DNA of 64,000 bases from DASVTR01 sp033855775 (GCA_033855775.1 JAWVFT010000132.1:26384-90383); one strand, 5' to 3'. Counted from the first letter of the stretch, positions 9,635 through 19,316 are shown. Program-made: numbers and translations. The notes: generated by a model from the sequence alone, not told the origin.

Positions 9635-9838
9635 ATGAAAGGCTCAAAAATAGCTCCGTGGATTTCCGTCTTCGTCGGGCTGCTGTGGCTCTATCTGGCT
9701 GCGACGACGAGCGAGCGAAGACTGATGTCAATCATTCTCTGCGTAGTCTTTCTGCTGCTCGGTTTGATTCAACTCAAGGTTAACAGAGCGCGCTTTAAGG
9801 ACGAGCAAGCTCCTGCGCAAGACAAGGACGCCGGATAA
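9635..9838 (+). CDS. Small two-helix membrane protein
   Basis: The 67-residue protein has two hydrophobic helices (ISVFVGLLWLYLAA and MSIILCVVFLLLGLIQL) and a short charged C-terminus. No family is recognised. It sits 31 bp upstream of the second asnB gene and probably shares its transcript. Its role is unknown; a small subunit or chaperone for a membrane glycan enzyme is only a guess. Confidence 0.6.
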   Translation: MKGSKIAPWISVFVGLLWLYLAATTSERRLMSIILCVVFLLLGLIQLKVNRARFKDEQAPAQDKDAG

Positions 9839-9868
9839 AGGCTGTTCATCGCCGGTCAGTTTAATCGT

Positions 9869-11809
9869 ATGTGCGGCATTGCCGGATTGATTAGCACGGA
9901 CGCCGAAGCGCGCATCGCAGCGATGCTTGAGAGCATAGAGCATCGCGGGCGCGACGATGACGGCGTGTGGACTTCGCGCGCCACTGACGGCGCGGGCCGG
10001 AGCCTCTGTCTAGGACACCGGCGGCTGGCGATCATCGACCCGACTCCCGCCGGTCATCAGCCGATGCTTTCAAGCGATGGCCGCTTTGCTCTGACCTTCA
10101 ACGGCGAGATTTATAACTACCGCGAGTTGCGGCAGGAGCTATTGGGGCGCGGCCATAGTTTTCAGACGGACACGGACACGGAAGTCTTGCTCGCGGCCTT
10201 CGCGGAGTGGGGCGCGGACTGTTTGCCGCGCCTGAACGGCATGTTCGCCTTCGCCCTCTGGGACGAGCGCGAGCAGCAACTCCTGCTCGCGCGCGACCGC
10301 CTCGGCATCAAGCCGCTCTACTACGCGCACATGCCCGCGACCGTGGACGCGAGCGCCTCTTTCATCTTCGCTTCGGAAGTCAAAGCCGTCCTCGCGAGCG
10401 GATTGGTCGAGCGCGCGGTTGACCCTTTGGGCTTGCACCAGTTTCTCACCTTCCTCTGGACGCCCGACCCGCAGACGCTCTTTCGTCACGTCAAAAAAGT
10501 TCCGCCCGCGCACCTGCTGACAATCCGGCTTGATGGACAGACGACGCTGCGCGAGTGGTGGGACGTGTCGTTCGATGAGATTGAAACTCAGCAGAGCGAG
10601 GCTTGGTGGCAAGAGCGCGTGTTGGAGACGCTCGACCGCGTGGTGCGGATGGAGATGGTGGCGGACGTGCCGCTCGGCGGGTTTCTCTCCGGCGGCATTG
10701 ATTCGTCAGCAATCGTCGCGTTGATGAAGAATCACAGCGACGGGCGGCGCGTTAAGACTTACACCATCGGCATCGAAGCGGAAGACTTGCGCTACGACAT
10801 CATTCCAGATGATGTTGTGTGGGCGCGTCGCGTGGGTGAACTCTTAGAGACTGACTATCATGAAATCATGCTCAAGCCGGATGTCGCGGAACTCTTGCCG
10901 CGCCTCGTCTACCACATGGACGAACCGGCGATTGACATGGCGATTCCGAGTTATCTAGTCTCGCGCGCCGCGCGTGAGAGCTTGACAGTCATGCTCTCCG
11001 GCATGGGCGGCGACGAAGTGTTCGCGGGCTACCCGCGCCAACTGGCGATGAAGTTGGCGGGCGCGCTCGACCCCGTGCCGGGCCTGCTGCGTCGTCCGCT
11101 GATGAGCGCGGTCGCGTCCGTGCTGCCCGGCGGTCTGCCCGGAAAGTTGACCGCGCCGCTCAGGAACGCCAAGAAGTTTGCGCGCAGCGCGGCCCTCGAT
11201 TTCGAGAATCGTTACCTTGGCTACGGCACCTACTTCACAGACGCGGCGAAAGAGCGACTCTACACGGACGAGATGCGCGAGGCCGTTGATGGCTTTGACG
11301 CCTACGGCGAGCACCGTCGCTACTTCGCGCGCGTCCGCAATGCCGCGCCGCTGAATCAACTGCTCTACGTTGACCTGAAAACCTTCCTGCCCTGCCTGAA
11401 CCTGACGACCACGGACAAGACTTCGATGGCCGCGAACCTTGAAGTGCGCGTGCCGTTTCTCAATCACGAACTGGTGGAACTGGCCGCGCGCATGCCGCCC
11501 AACTTGAAACTGCGCGGATTGAAGCGCAAGTATATTTTAAAGCGCGTCGCCGAGAACTTTCTGCCCAAAGATGTGGTGTGGCGCAAGAAGGCCGGATTCG
11601 GCGCCCCGATTCGTTCGTGGCTGCGCGGGCCGCTCAAGCCGCTCGTCGAAGATTTATTATCCGAAGAGACTGTGCGCCGTCGTCGTCTCTTCCGCCCGCG
11701 GGAAGTGCGGCGCATCATCGACGCCAACCTGTCTGGCCGCGAAGACTACAACTTGCAGGTCTTTCAACTGCTCACGCTCGAACTCTGGCAGCGCGCTTTT
11801 ATTGACTGA
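9869..11809 (+). CDS. asnB: Asparagine synthase (glutamine-hydrolysing), copy 2
   Basis: The 646-residue protein begins MCGIAGLIS, leaving Cys2 as amidotransferase nucleophile, and has the synthetase ATP motif SGGIDSS at residues 274-280. The TEVLLAAFAEWG and NGMFAFALWDERE motifs are typical of AsnB. It differs clearly from the copies at 373 and 22650 (for example the insertion around PATVDASASF), which argues for separate substrates rather than recent duplication. It lies within the polysaccharide cluster and probably amidates a uronic acid or makes asparagine locally. Family assignment is firm. Confidence 0.93.
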   Translation: MCGIAGLISTDAEARIAAMLESIEHRGRDDDGVWTSRATDGAGRSLCLGHRRLAIIDPTPAGHQPMLSSDGRFALTFNGEIYNYRELRQELLGRGHSFQTDTDTEVLLAAFAEWGADCLPRLNGMFAFALWDEREQQLLLARDRLGIKPLYYAHMPATVDASASFIFASEVKAVLASGLVERAVDPLGLHQFLTFLWTPDPQTLFRHVKKVPPAHLLTIRLDGQTTLREWWDVSFDEIETQQSEAWWQERVLETLDRVVRMEMVADVPLGGFLSGGIDSSAIVALMKNHSDGRRVKTYTIGIEAEDLRYDIIPDDVVWARRVGELLETDYHEIMLKPDVAELLPRLVYHMDEPAIDMAIPSYLVSRAARESLTVMLSGMGGDEVFAGYPRQLAMKLAGALDPVPGLLRRPLMSAVASVLPGGLPGKLTAPLRNAKKFARSAALDFENRYLGYGTYFTDAAKERLYTDEMREAVDGFDAYGEHRRYFARVRNAAPLNQLLYVDLKTFLPCLNLTTTDKTSMAANLEVRVPFLNHELVELAARMPPNLKLRGLKRKYILKRVAENFLPKDVVWRKKAGFGAPIRSWLRGPLKPLVEDLLSEETVRRRRLFRPREVRRIIDANLSGREDYNLQVFQLLTLELWQRAFID

Positions 11810-11895
11810 CGAAGGGCAACGGTGTTTTAGTTGGCGTTGCGAAATCGAAGAAGTCCGGCAAGAGATGAACTCCGAAAAATGTTGGAGCGAATAAG

Positions 11896-12936
11896 ATGAG
11901 AAAGATGATTGAGGTCTGCGCTGTCGCGGTCGTTATTCTGTCGGTGGCAAACATTATGGCTATCAAATCGGGCGCGCAAAGCAAGCAGCCGCAGCAGGCT
12001 GCGCGGGCGCGACCGCTCAGGCCCGTTCACACTTTTTCCATCGTGGCTCGTGACGCGGCGACGGGCGAGTTGGGCGTGGCCGTGCAGTCGCATTGGTTCT
12101 CAGTCGGCACGACGGTGCCTTGGGCCGAGGCGGGCGTCGGCGCGGTGGCGACGCAGAGTTTCGTTGACCCCAGTTATGGCAAACTGGGCCTCGATTTGAT
12201 GCGCGCGGGCCGGAGCGCGCCGGATGCCTTGAAGGCTTTGCTGGCCGGAGACGAAGGGCGCGACGTGCGGCAGGTGGCGATGATTGACGCGCAGGGCCGC
12301 GTCGACGCCTGGACGGGGAAGAACGACATTCAGGCGGCGGGCCATTCGGTCGGCAAGGACTATTCCGTGCAGGCGAACTTGATGTCGAACGACCGCATCT
12401 GGCCCGCGATGGCGCAGGCGTTTGAGACGACGAAGGGCGACTTGGCCGAGCGGATGCTGGCCGCTCTGGACGCCGCGCAGGCCGAAGGCGGCGACATACG
12501 CGGGCGACAGTCGGCGGCCTTGATTATCGTTTCCGGCAAGCCGACGGGGCGCGCGTGGCAGGATAGAGTCTTCGACCTACGCGTTGACGACAGCCCTGAG
12601 CCTTTGAAAGAGTTGCGCCGCCTCGTCACCTTGCAGCGCGCGTACAATCACATGAACGCGGGCGACGCGGCGGTCGAGAAGAAAGACAACGAGGGCGCGC
12701 TCAGGGAATATTCGGCGGCGGAAAAGCTCGTGCCTGACAACGCCGAGATGATTTACTGGCACGCCGTCGCCCTCGTCAACATGAATCGCGTCGAAGAATC
12801 TCTGCCGCTCTTTCGTCGCGTCTTTGCGATGGATAGCAACTGGGCCGTCCTGACGCCGCGCCTCGTCAAGGCGGGACTGCTGCCAAACGACGATAAAATT
12901 ATCGAACGCATTCTGGCCGTCGCGGGCAAACCTTAG
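11896..12936 (+). CDS. DUF1028 protein with C-terminal TPR-like part
   Basis: The 346-residue protein has a hydrophobic N-terminal signal (VCAVAVVILSVANIMAI), then HTFSIVARDAATGELGVAV and GVGAVATQSFVDPSYG, the signature of DUF1028, an Ntn-hydrolase-like family of unknown reaction. Residues from about 235 to the end (LQRAYNHMNAGDAAVEKKDN) look like one or two TPR hairpins. The ATG is preceded by GGAGCGAATAAG. It is followed after 19 bp by the GT28 gene, so the two are probably cotranscribed. Secretion is inferred from the N-terminus. Confidence 0.8.
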   Translation: MRKMIEVCAVAVVILSVANIMAIKSGAQSKQPQQAARARPLRPVHTFSIVARDAATGELGVAVQSHWFSVGTTVPWAEAGVGAVATQSFVDPSYGKLGLDLMRAGRSAPDALKALLAGDEGRDVRQVAMIDAQGRVDAWTGKNDIQAAGHSVGKDYSVQANLMSNDRIWPAMAQAFETTKGDLAERMLAALDAAQAEGGDIRGRQSAALIIVSGKPTGRAWQDRVFDLRVDDSPEPLKELRRLVTLQRAYNHMNAGDAAVEKKDNEGALREYSAAEKLVPDNAEMIYWHAVALVNMNRVEESLPLFRRVFAMDSNWAVLTPRLVKAGLLPNDDKIIERILAVAGKP

Positions 12937-12955
12937 AGAGCGGAGACGAGGATGG

Positions 12956-14092
12956 ATGTTCGATAAAGTGTTAGTCCTGTCGGCTTCAGCCGGGGCCGGT
13001 CACGTGCGCGCGGCGCAGGCGGTCGAGAGCGCGCTCAACGAGATGCAGGTGGCCCGCGCCGTGCGGCACGTTGACACGCTCGACTACACCAACAAGCTCT
13101 TTCGTCGTCTTTATTCTCGCGCCTACTTAGACCTCGTGAACAACGCGCCGGAAGTCCTCGGCTGGCTCTACGACCAACTCGACAAGCCCTGGAAGAACGA
13201 GCGACGAAGGCTCGCGCTCGACAAGCTCAACACGCGCCCCTTCGTCAAGCTGCTGAAAGATTACCAGCCGGAGATAGTCGTCTGCACACATTTTCTGCCA
13301 GCCGAAATCATCTCATGGCTGCGCGCAAAGGAGCGTTTGCGTTGTCGTCAGGTCATCGTCGTCACAGACTTTGATGTCCACGCGATGTGGCTTTGTCATC
13401 ACTACGAGCGCTACTTCGTCGCGCTCGATGAAACGCGCGAGCACCTGTCGAAGCTCGGCATTCCGCCATCCAAGCTGAGCGTCTCCGGCATTCCCATAGA
13501 CCCGATTTTCGCGCAGCCGAAGGACAAGCAGGAGATGCGGCGCAAGCACAATCTGGCGGCAGACCGGACGACGATTCTAGTCTCCGCCGGGGGCTTCGGC
13601 GTCGGCTCTATCGAACACTTGATGGCGCCGCTGATGGAGTTGCGACACCCGGCGCAGATTATCAGCATCTGCGGTCGCAACGAGGAGATGAAGCGGAAGG
13701 TTGAGGGACTGGCTCGACGGCTGCCTGCCGGGAGCCACGTCGCCGTCAAGGCTCTGGGCTACACGAACGAGATGGACGAGTTGATGGCCGCTTCGGACAT
13801 CGTGCTCGGCAAACCCGGCGGCCTGACGACCTCCGAAGCCCTGGCGCGCGGGCTGGTCTTCGTCATCGTCAATCCGATTCCCGGGCAGGAAGAGCGCAAC
13901 TCCGACCACCTGCTCGAAGAAGGCGTCGCCATTCGCTGCAACAACCTGCCCGTGCTCGCTTACAAGGTTGACCGACTGCTCGACGACCCGGCGCGCTTCC
14001 GTTCCATGCAGGCCAATGCGCGGCGGCTGGCGCGACCGCGCGCGGCCTACGACATCGTTGCGACAATGCTCGATATGCAGAACGCCGTTTGA
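12956..14092 (+). CDS. MGDG-synthase-like GT28 glycosyltransferase
   Basis: The 378-residue protein begins LVLSASAGAGHVRAAQA, the glycine-rich N-terminal motif of monogalactosyldiacylglycerol synthase and processive diacylglycerol glucosyltransferase (UgtP) enzymes. The C-terminal half has LGKPGGLTTSEALARG and NPIPGQEERNSDHLLE, the UDP-sugar-binding region of GT28. Such enzymes add one or more sugars to diacylglycerol in the cytoplasmic leaflet. This is the most likely role here. A GGAGACGAGG site precedes the start. A 12-bp perfect hairpin about 80 bp after the stop may terminate the transcript. Confidence 0.85.
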   Translation: MFDKVLVLSASAGAGHVRAAQAVESALNEMQVARAVRHVDTLDYTNKLFRRLYSRAYLDLVNNAPEVLGWLYDQLDKPWKNERRRLALDKLNTRPFVKLLKDYQPEIVVCTHFLPAEIISWLRAKERLRCRQVIVVTDFDVHAMWLCHHYERYFVALDETREHLSKLGIPPSKLSVSGIPIDPIFAQPKDKQEMRRKHNLAADRTTILVSAGGFGVGSIEHLMAPLMELRHPAQIISICGRNEEMKRKVEGLARRLPAGSHVAVKALGYTNEMDELMAASDIVLGKPGGLTTSEALARGLVFVIVNPIPGQEERNSDHLLEEGVAIRCNNLPVLAYKVDRLLDDPARFRSMQANARRLARPRAAYDIVATMLDMQNAV

Positions 14093-14418
14093 AAGCTTCG
14101 GGCTGGTTTATGGAAAGCGAAAAGCGGTGGCTTTGAGAGAGCGCGGGGCGGAAATTTGTTGCCCATAAAACCGAAACCGGCGTGTCCTCACCTCACGCCG
14201 GTTTCGTAGCTCATAATCTATGGGAGATCATGAGGGATATACGCGTATATCCGATTGAGGACATTTTATTCAGTTGGATTCCGATGTCAATCCAAATTAT
14301 TTTGCAAAGCCTTGACTATTTAGTGTAATCCCCGCGCATCTTTAAGCATCTTCAAAATTGTCAGGAAATTTGCAAGCGATGGGCGGATTTTGAGCGACCG
14401 AAACAGCGCTCGCGCCCT
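14093..14418. other. Intergenic stretch with one hairpin, no gene seen
   Basis: Apart from the hairpin at 14173-14205, this 326-bp stretch becomes AT-rich toward its right end and contains no open frame with a ribosome site that I can support on either strand. Confidence 0.6.
14173..14205 (+). terminator. Perfect 12-bp hairpin after the GT28 gene
   Basis: GAAACCGGCGTG pairs exactly with CACGCCGGTTTC around a 9-base loop. It lacks a long T tract, so it may be a terminator stem or a processing site. Confidence 0.55.
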
Positions 14419-14835
14419 TTAATCTTCGTCCGCAACCTTGGCTTGAGCCAGTTTGTCAGGGAAAACGAAAATCCTTCGCGCAGTCTCCGAGTGGAGCGTG
14501 TCTTCGTTGTAATAACGCATGAGAATATTCTCTTTCCAGTTGAGCAAGTCTGCGTTGGCGGCGGCAAACTCTTCCCACGATTGGCTTGCGCCCGCGCGCT
14601 CGACGCGCTCGTGAATGAGGAAGACGTAGGCCCACGTCGTCGTCTCGTGATAAAGATTCGCCAGCCCGCGCGCCTGCGCGAACCGGCGCAAGCCCGCGGA
14701 GAATCTTTCGAGCGTTTCCAGCGTCGTGTAGCGGCGCAGGTAAAGCCAGACGAGGCGGACGTGCTCTCGATGATGAAAGCCGTCTGTGGAGAGCGCGCCG
14801 CGCTCGAACTGTTCTATAAACTCTTCGTCTGTCAT
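14419..14835 (-). CDS. Conserved hypothetical protein, HHREHVR motif
   Basis: The 138-residue protein is mostly helical and contains DGFHHREHVRLVWLYLRRY near the N-terminus and LYHETTTWAYVFLIHERV in the middle. The cluster of His and Glu residues could bind metal, but I recognise no characterised family. It is monocistronic and minus-strand. Upstream on its strand is a hairpin with a T-rich tail (14913-14950) that would end any incoming transcript. Confidence 0.65.
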   Translation of the reverse strand: MTDEEFIEQFERGALSTDGFHHREHVRLVWLYLRRYTTLETLERFSAGLRRFAQARGLANLYHETTTWAYVFLIHERVERAGASQSWEEFAAANADLLNWKENILMRYYNEDTLHSETARRIFVFPDKLAQAKVADED

Positions 14836-15174
14836 GGCACAAGCCTCCGTTCGCGAAGGCCGCTTCCGAGTAGTCTCTCAAGAGCGGCCTCGCGGTCAAA
14901 AAAAATCGCCCCAAAAGAAAACCGCCCACGCGAGCGATTCGCATGGGCGGCGTCTGATTTCGACAAGCCGATGATAATACTTTTGCCCGCTTGTCGCAAT
15001 CATAATTTTTCGCGTCCGGTTAATGAACCGTCGTCGCGCAAGCGGCAGCGGAGCGATAGCGCGTCTCTCAACATTGACATTCGAGAGCGAGGTCAATACT
15101 CTTCGCTGGCAATCGCGGCACACCGTCAGGCTATCTGGAAACCAACTGCCCATACAAAAGAAGGAGAAGGAACA
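14836..15174. other. Intergenic stretch, no gene seen apart from a terminator
   Basis: This 339-bp stretch separates divergent genes. It holds the minus-strand terminator at 14913-14950 and the leader of the CARDB gene (AAGAAGGAGAAGG just before GTG 15175). I see no further gene. Confidence 0.55.
14913..14950 (-). terminator. Intrinsic terminator upstream of the 14835 gene
   Basis: On the minus strand CCGCCCA and TGGGCGG pair around a 15-base loop and are followed by TTTTCTTTT. Its position suggests insulation of the downstream minus-strand gene, or the end of a short minus-strand RNA. Confidence 0.55.
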
Positions 15175-15651
15175 GTGAAAACAATCAGTTGCTTGAGTCT
15201 CATCTTCATTTGCGTTTTGCAGGCGACGCCCGCCGGGAATTTTGTCTTCAGAGACAACGCGGCCAGCAACAGCGTCGCGCCGCTCTCGGCCTCGACTTTG
15301 AGCTTGCGCCCGCCGATGCCGGATTTAATCGTCAGGGGAAATGAGTTTGAGTTCGTCGGCAATAAGATGGTGAACGTTTACGTCTCCAACAACGGCGATG
15401 CTCCATCAAAGCGTTGCATTCTGGAATTGACCGTCCGCAAAATCGGCAACGCCGCCGTGGGCCGCGCGACGAAGGCGATAATTCCCGCGTTGCAGCCGGG
15501 CAAGTTTGCGAAGATTCCTGTGGACGCGACCGCCATCCTGCCCGCCGCCGTCAACCTCAAAGACACGACCTTCAAGGCCGTCGCAGACTCAACCAACCTC
15601 AACGCCGAATCGAACGAAGACAATAATGAGAAGTGGCACAACTTGCCGTAA
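15175..15651 (+). CDS. Exported CARDB-domain protein
   Basis: The start is GTG 15175 because AAGAAGGAGAAGG lies just upstream; an open frame extends farther left but crosses non-coding sequence. The 158-residue product has a signal peptide (KTISCLSLIFICVLQATPAG) and one CARDB-like immunoglobulin domain (PDLIVRGNEFEFVG to NLNAESNEDNN, ending in the typical asparagine-rich NEDNNEK). CARDB domains occur in surface adhesins and glycan-binding proteins. The partner is unknown. Confidence 0.75.
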   Translation: MKTISCLSLIFICVLQATPAGNFVFRDNAASNSVAPLSASTLSLRPPMPDLIVRGNEFEFVGNKMVNVYVSNNGDAPSKRCILELTVRKIGNAAVGRATKAIIPALQPGKFAKIPVDATAILPAAVNLKDTTFKAVADSTNLNAESNEDNNEKWHNLP

Positions 15652-15927
15652 GGTTGTCATCCGAACAGAAATCCTTGCGATGATAGACAACGGTTGCCGA
15701 GCGGCAGCGAGTTTGCAAACGACTCGCCGCCGCTCTTTTTCCGCGACACACTTTCGCCCTGCTGCGCGCTGCTCGGGGCGGCAGGGCGCGCAAACGCGGT
15801 CGCTTGTCGCGCGGGGCGCGGGCATGTTACTTTTTCGAGTTTGCACGAGGGCGCAGGTCGCGCGTTGTGCGCGTCCGTGAGCGTTTAGTGGTTGCTCGCA
15901 GACGTTCTTTGTGAGCCTTAAGGATTC

Positions 15928-16824
15928 ATGTCAACACACGCTCAGCAGAGTTTGAAAGAACGTGTCCGCGCCTTCTGGCAGGCCAATCCGTGTGGGACTA
16001 AATTCGCGGACGCGCCGCCGGGGACGCGCCTCTTCTACGAGCGCGTCGAAGAGCATCGCTATACGAAGGAGTGGCACATTCCGCTGGCCGCCGATTTCGC
16101 TGCGGCGCGTGGGCAGCGCGTGTTGGAGGTCGGCTGCGGCCTCGGCACGGACGGCGCGCAGTTTGCCAAAGCCGGGGCGATTTACACGGGCGTTGATTTG
16201 ACGGAAGCGGCCGTGGAACTGGCTCGCAGGCGTTTCGAATTGTTCGACTTGCCCGGCACGTTCCGCACGGCTGACGCGGAGAATCTTGACTTCGCGGACG
16301 AGTCTTTCGATATAGTCTACTCGCACGGCGTCCTGCATCACACGCCGGACACAGAGCGCGCCGTGCGCGAAGTTCATCGCGTCCTGCGACCCGGCGGCGT
16401 CGCTAAAGTGATGCTCTATCACCGCGACTCTTACAACTATCGCGTCAACATATGCATGCTCCGTCGCGCTGGCGCGCAGTTGCTCAGATTCGAGCCGGGA
16501 TTGAAACTCGTGCATCGTTTGACGGGCGAGCCTGTCGAGAGTTTGCGCGACCACGCGCGCAACTTGAAGGCGGACGCGCGCAGCTATCTCGCGCCCGATG
16601 AATTTTTGAGCCAGCACACGGACGGCGCGAATAATCCGCTGGCGCGTGTCTATTCAAGACAGCAGGCGCGCGAACTCTTCAAGGACTTCGCGCGGGTCGA
16701 GTTGGCGACACACTTTCTGAACAAGCGTTGGCTGCCCGTCTTCGGCAGCTTGCTCTCGCGCGCGGCGGAACAAAGGCTCGCCGCGCGTTGGGGCTGGCAT
16801 CTCTGGATTTACGCGACGAAGTAA
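15928..16824 (+). CDS. Class I SAM-dependent methyltransferase
   Basis: The 298-residue protein has EVGCGLGTDGAQFA at about residues 67-80, TGVDLTEAAV and VYSHGVLHHTPDTE, the usual SAM-dependent methyltransferase core. It is a paralogue of the protein at 6409: the NPCGTKF start, the GVAKVMLYHRDSYNY segment and the VYSRQQARELF segment near the end all recur there. Start ATG has AAGGATTC upstream. It probably acts on the same class of glycan or lipid acceptor. Confidence 0.88.
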   Translation: MSTHAQQSLKERVRAFWQANPCGTKFADAPPGTRLFYERVEEHRYTKEWHIPLAADFAAARGQRVLEVGCGLGTDGAQFAKAGAIYTGVDLTEAAVELARRRFELFDLPGTFRTADAENLDFADESFDIVYSHGVLHHTPDTERAVREVHRVLRPGGVAKVMLYHRDSYNYRVNICMLRRAGAQLLRFEPGLKLVHRLTGEPVESLRDHARNLKADARSYLAPDEFLSQHTDGANNPLARVYSRQQARELFKDFARVELATHFLNKRWLPVFGSLLSRAAEQRLAARWGWHLWIYATK

Positions 16825-16905
16825 ACGGCGGCTAGCCAGTCCGTCATCAGCTTCCTGTTCTTGCTGATGACTGGCGGACGGACACTGTTTGCTGACAACT
16901 TCTTT

Positions 16906-17874
16906 ATGAAAAACATACTCGTGACCGGCGGCGCGGGCTTCATCGGCTCGCATCTGGTGGACAGCTTGCTGGCGGAAGATGATTGGCGCGTGACGGTCGT
17001 TGACGACTTCAACGATTTCTACGCGCCTTCGGTCAAGCGCGCTAACATCGGCGAGCATCTTCAACACGAACGCTACAAGCTGGTCGAAGCGGACATACGC
17101 GACCGCGCGGCGCTGGCTCGCGTCTTCGCCGGTGAGCAGTTTGATGTTATCGCGCACCTTGCGGCGCGGGCGGGCGTGCGTCCGAGCTTGAGCGAGCCGC
17201 AGCTTTACGTTGAGACGAACATCAACGGGACGCTCAACCTGTTGGAGTTGGCGCGCGAGCACAACGTCAGGCAGTTTGTCTTCGGCTCGTCGTCCTCCGT
17301 TTATGGCATCAACGCCAAGGTTCCGTTCAGCGAAGAGGACGAGATTCGCCAGCCCATCTCGCCCTACGCAGCGACGAAGGCGGCAGGCGAACTGCTCTGT
17401 CACACGTACACGCATCTCTACGGCATTCGCTCCATCTGCCTGCGCTTCTTCACGGTCTACGGCGCGCGGCAACGTCCCGATTTGGCGATTCACAAGTTCG
17501 CGCGATTGATTGACGAAGGACACGCGATTCCCGTCTTCGGCGACGGCACGACGCGCCGCGACTACACTTACGTGGACGACATCATCGCGGGCGTGCGCGC
17601 CGCCATTGACTACAAGGGGAGCGACTACGAAGTCTTCAACCTTGGCGAATCCCGCACGGTCGAGTTGAACGAGTTAATCTCGCTGCTGGAAAAAAATCTT
17701 GACCGCCACGCCGTCATCAATCGCCAGCCGATGCAGCCGGGCGACGTGCCGCAAACCTTCGCCGATGTCGGCAAGGCTCGCCGCCTGCTCGGCTATCATC
17801 CGCAGACGCAGATTGAGGAAGGCATCCGCCGCTTCGTCCATTGGTTTCGCGCGGAGAGGAAACAAGGCGTGTGA
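16906..17874 (+). CDS. NAD-dependent sugar-nucleotide epimerase, UDP-glucuronate 4-epimerase-like
   Basis: The start at MKNILVTGGAGFIGSHL gives 322 residues with the Rossmann motif GGAGFIG at the N-terminus. The SSSSVYG serine and the YAATKAAGE Tyr-Lys pair form the short-chain dehydrogenase active site. RFFTVYGARQRPD and FGDGTTRRDYTYVDD match UDP-glucuronate/UDP-glucose 4-epimerases. It would supply a sugar nucleotide to the cluster, and a uronic acid product would suit the asnB genes nearby. The exact substrate cannot be decided. Its stop overlaps the GTG of the next gene. Confidence 0.9.
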   Translation: MKNILVTGGAGFIGSHLVDSLLAEDDWRVTVVDDFNDFYAPSVKRANIGEHLQHERYKLVEADIRDRAALARVFAGEQFDVIAHLAARAGVRPSLSEPQLYVETNINGTLNLLELAREHNVRQFVFGSSSSVYGINAKVPFSEEDEIRQPISPYAATKAAGELLCHTYTHLYGIRSICLRFFTVYGARQRPDLAIHKFARLIDEGHAIPVFGDGTTRRDYTYVDDIIAGVRAAIDYKGSDYEVFNLGESRTVELNELISLLEKNLDRHAVINRQPMQPGDVPQTFADVGKARRLLGYHPQTQIEEGIRRFVHWFRAERKQGV

Positions 17875-19316
17875 CGTTGCCCGTCGTCAATCTCTCGCCT
17901 GCGGCGCGGCGTCGCGCTCTCTTAATCCTGTGCGTGTTGCTGCTCTCGTTTGCCGTGCGCGGGCTGACGGCGAATTTCATGCGCTCGCATTTGACGGACG
18001 CGGCCTGGTTCCAGCACGGCTCATACGCGGTCTTTGACAAGCAGGCTCAGAACATCTTAGACGGCGCGGCGTCGGTCTTCTGGATTGACGACCCATCGCG
18101 CACGGAGGCGGCTGTCTATCCGCCGGGCTATCCGCTCTGGCTCGCGCTCGTTTACGGGGCCAGCGGCGAGCGCACGGCCTTCGTCGTGCAGAATGTTCAA
18201 TGGACGATAGACGCGCTCTCCGTCCTGCTCGTCATCGGCGTCGGCGTGACGGCTTACAACTGGCGCGTCGGTTTGACTGCGGGCGCGCTGGCCGCGCTCT
18301 CGCCTATGCTCGCGCTCTACGGCGCAACGCCGATGGCCGACGCGCCGACCAGTTGGATTATCGTCGTCGGCGTCTGGATGTTGTTGCTGGCGGCGAAGCG
18401 AGAAAGCGTTTGGTGGGCGTTCGGCGCGGGCTTGATGTTGGGCGCGTCCGTCTGGCTGCGAGCCAACGCCTTGCTGCTCTTCATCTGGTGGGCCATGGCC
18501 TTGTTGCTCTTCGCGCGTGGCGCGTGGCGCGGTCGCGCGCGTTTGAGCTTGAGCGTTGCGTTGGGGGCGTTGCTGCTCATCGCTCCGATTATGATTCGCA
18601 ACGCCGTCGCCTTCCGCGCCTTCGTTCCGACCGGACTCGGCACAGGCACGAACCTTTGGGAAGGCATCGGCGAGACGGAGCGCGCGGCGGAGTTTGGCGC
18701 GGTCTTTGGCGACGCCAACGTGATTGAGCAGGAGCGCGCTCTGATGAACTTGCCGCCGGACGCCCCGCTCGGACTCTACTGGCCGGACGGCGTTGAGCGC
18801 GACCGCGAGCGCACGCGCAAGGCCGTGCGCGTCATCGTCGCGCATCCCGTCTGGTACGCGGGCGTGATGACGCGGCGGATGTGGGGCATGTTGAAGTACG
18901 CCGGAGAGCCTTTGCCTTTTTACGGCAGCCCCGGCGTCAACGTCACCAGCCGGAAGACTCTGCCGCCGCAGTGGCAGGGCGGCGCGCTCGCTCTCATCGT
19001 CAACGTCTTGGGAATGGCGCAGAGCGTCTTTCGTTATCTCTTGTTGCCGCTCGTGCTCGGCGGCGTGTGGCTGGCGTTGCGGCGTGACCGCCGCATCACA
19101 GCGTTGTTGCTGACGACGGCGCTCTATTATTTGCTGGTCGGCTCATCCTTGCACATGGAGATACGCTACGGGCTGCCGATGCAAGCTCTGTTGCTCATCT
19201 TCGCAGGGTTCGCTGTCTCAAGTCTCTTAGAGATTGTTGGCCGCGCGGCGCGCAAGGGTCGAAGCGCGAGCAGCGACGCTCGACCCGGAACAAGCAAAAG
19301 GGAAGTGAGCGGCTGA
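17871..19316 (+). CDS. GT39-like membrane glycosyltransferase (ArnT/PMT type)
   Basis: Start GTG 17871 overlaps the previous stop by four bases (GTGA), with AGAGGAAAC upstream, implying translational coupling. The 481-residue product has about ten membrane helices. The first periplasmic loop contains DGAASVFWIDDPSRTEAA and YPPGYPLWLALVYG, the acidic and PPGYP features of GT39 polyprenyl-phosphate-sugar-dependent transferases. These enzymes add a sugar to lipid or glycan on the periplasmic face. The last 30 residues are basic and probably cytoplasmic. Confidence 0.85.
   Translation: MTLPVVNLSPAARRRALLILCVLLLSFAVRGLTANFMRSHLTDAAWFQHGSYAVFDKQAQNILDGAASVFWIDDPSRTEAAVYPPGYPLWLALVYGASGERTAFVVQNVQWTIDALSVLLVIGVGVTAYNWRVGLTAGALAALSPMLALYGATPMADAPTSWIIVVGVWMLLLAAKRESVWWAFGAGLMLGASVWLRANALLLFIWWAMALLLFARGAWRGRARLSLSVALGALLLIAPIMIRNAVAFRAFVPTGLGTGTNLWEGIGETERAAEFGAVFGDANVIEQERALMNLPPDAPLGLYWPDGVERDRERTRKAVRVIVAHPVWYAGVMTRRMWGMLKYAGEPLPFYGSPGVNVTSRKTLPPQWQGGALALIVNVLGMAQSVFRYLLLPLVLGGVWLALRRDRRITALLLTTALYYLLVGSSLHMEIRYGLPMQALLLIFAGFAVSSLLEIVGRAARKGRSASSDARPGTSKREVSG

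Noticed and set aside
14443..15174. Extension of the CARDB gene far upstream
   Set aside because: The open frame runs antisense to the 14419-14835 gene and through a terminator; a good ribosome site and signal peptide support GTG 15175.
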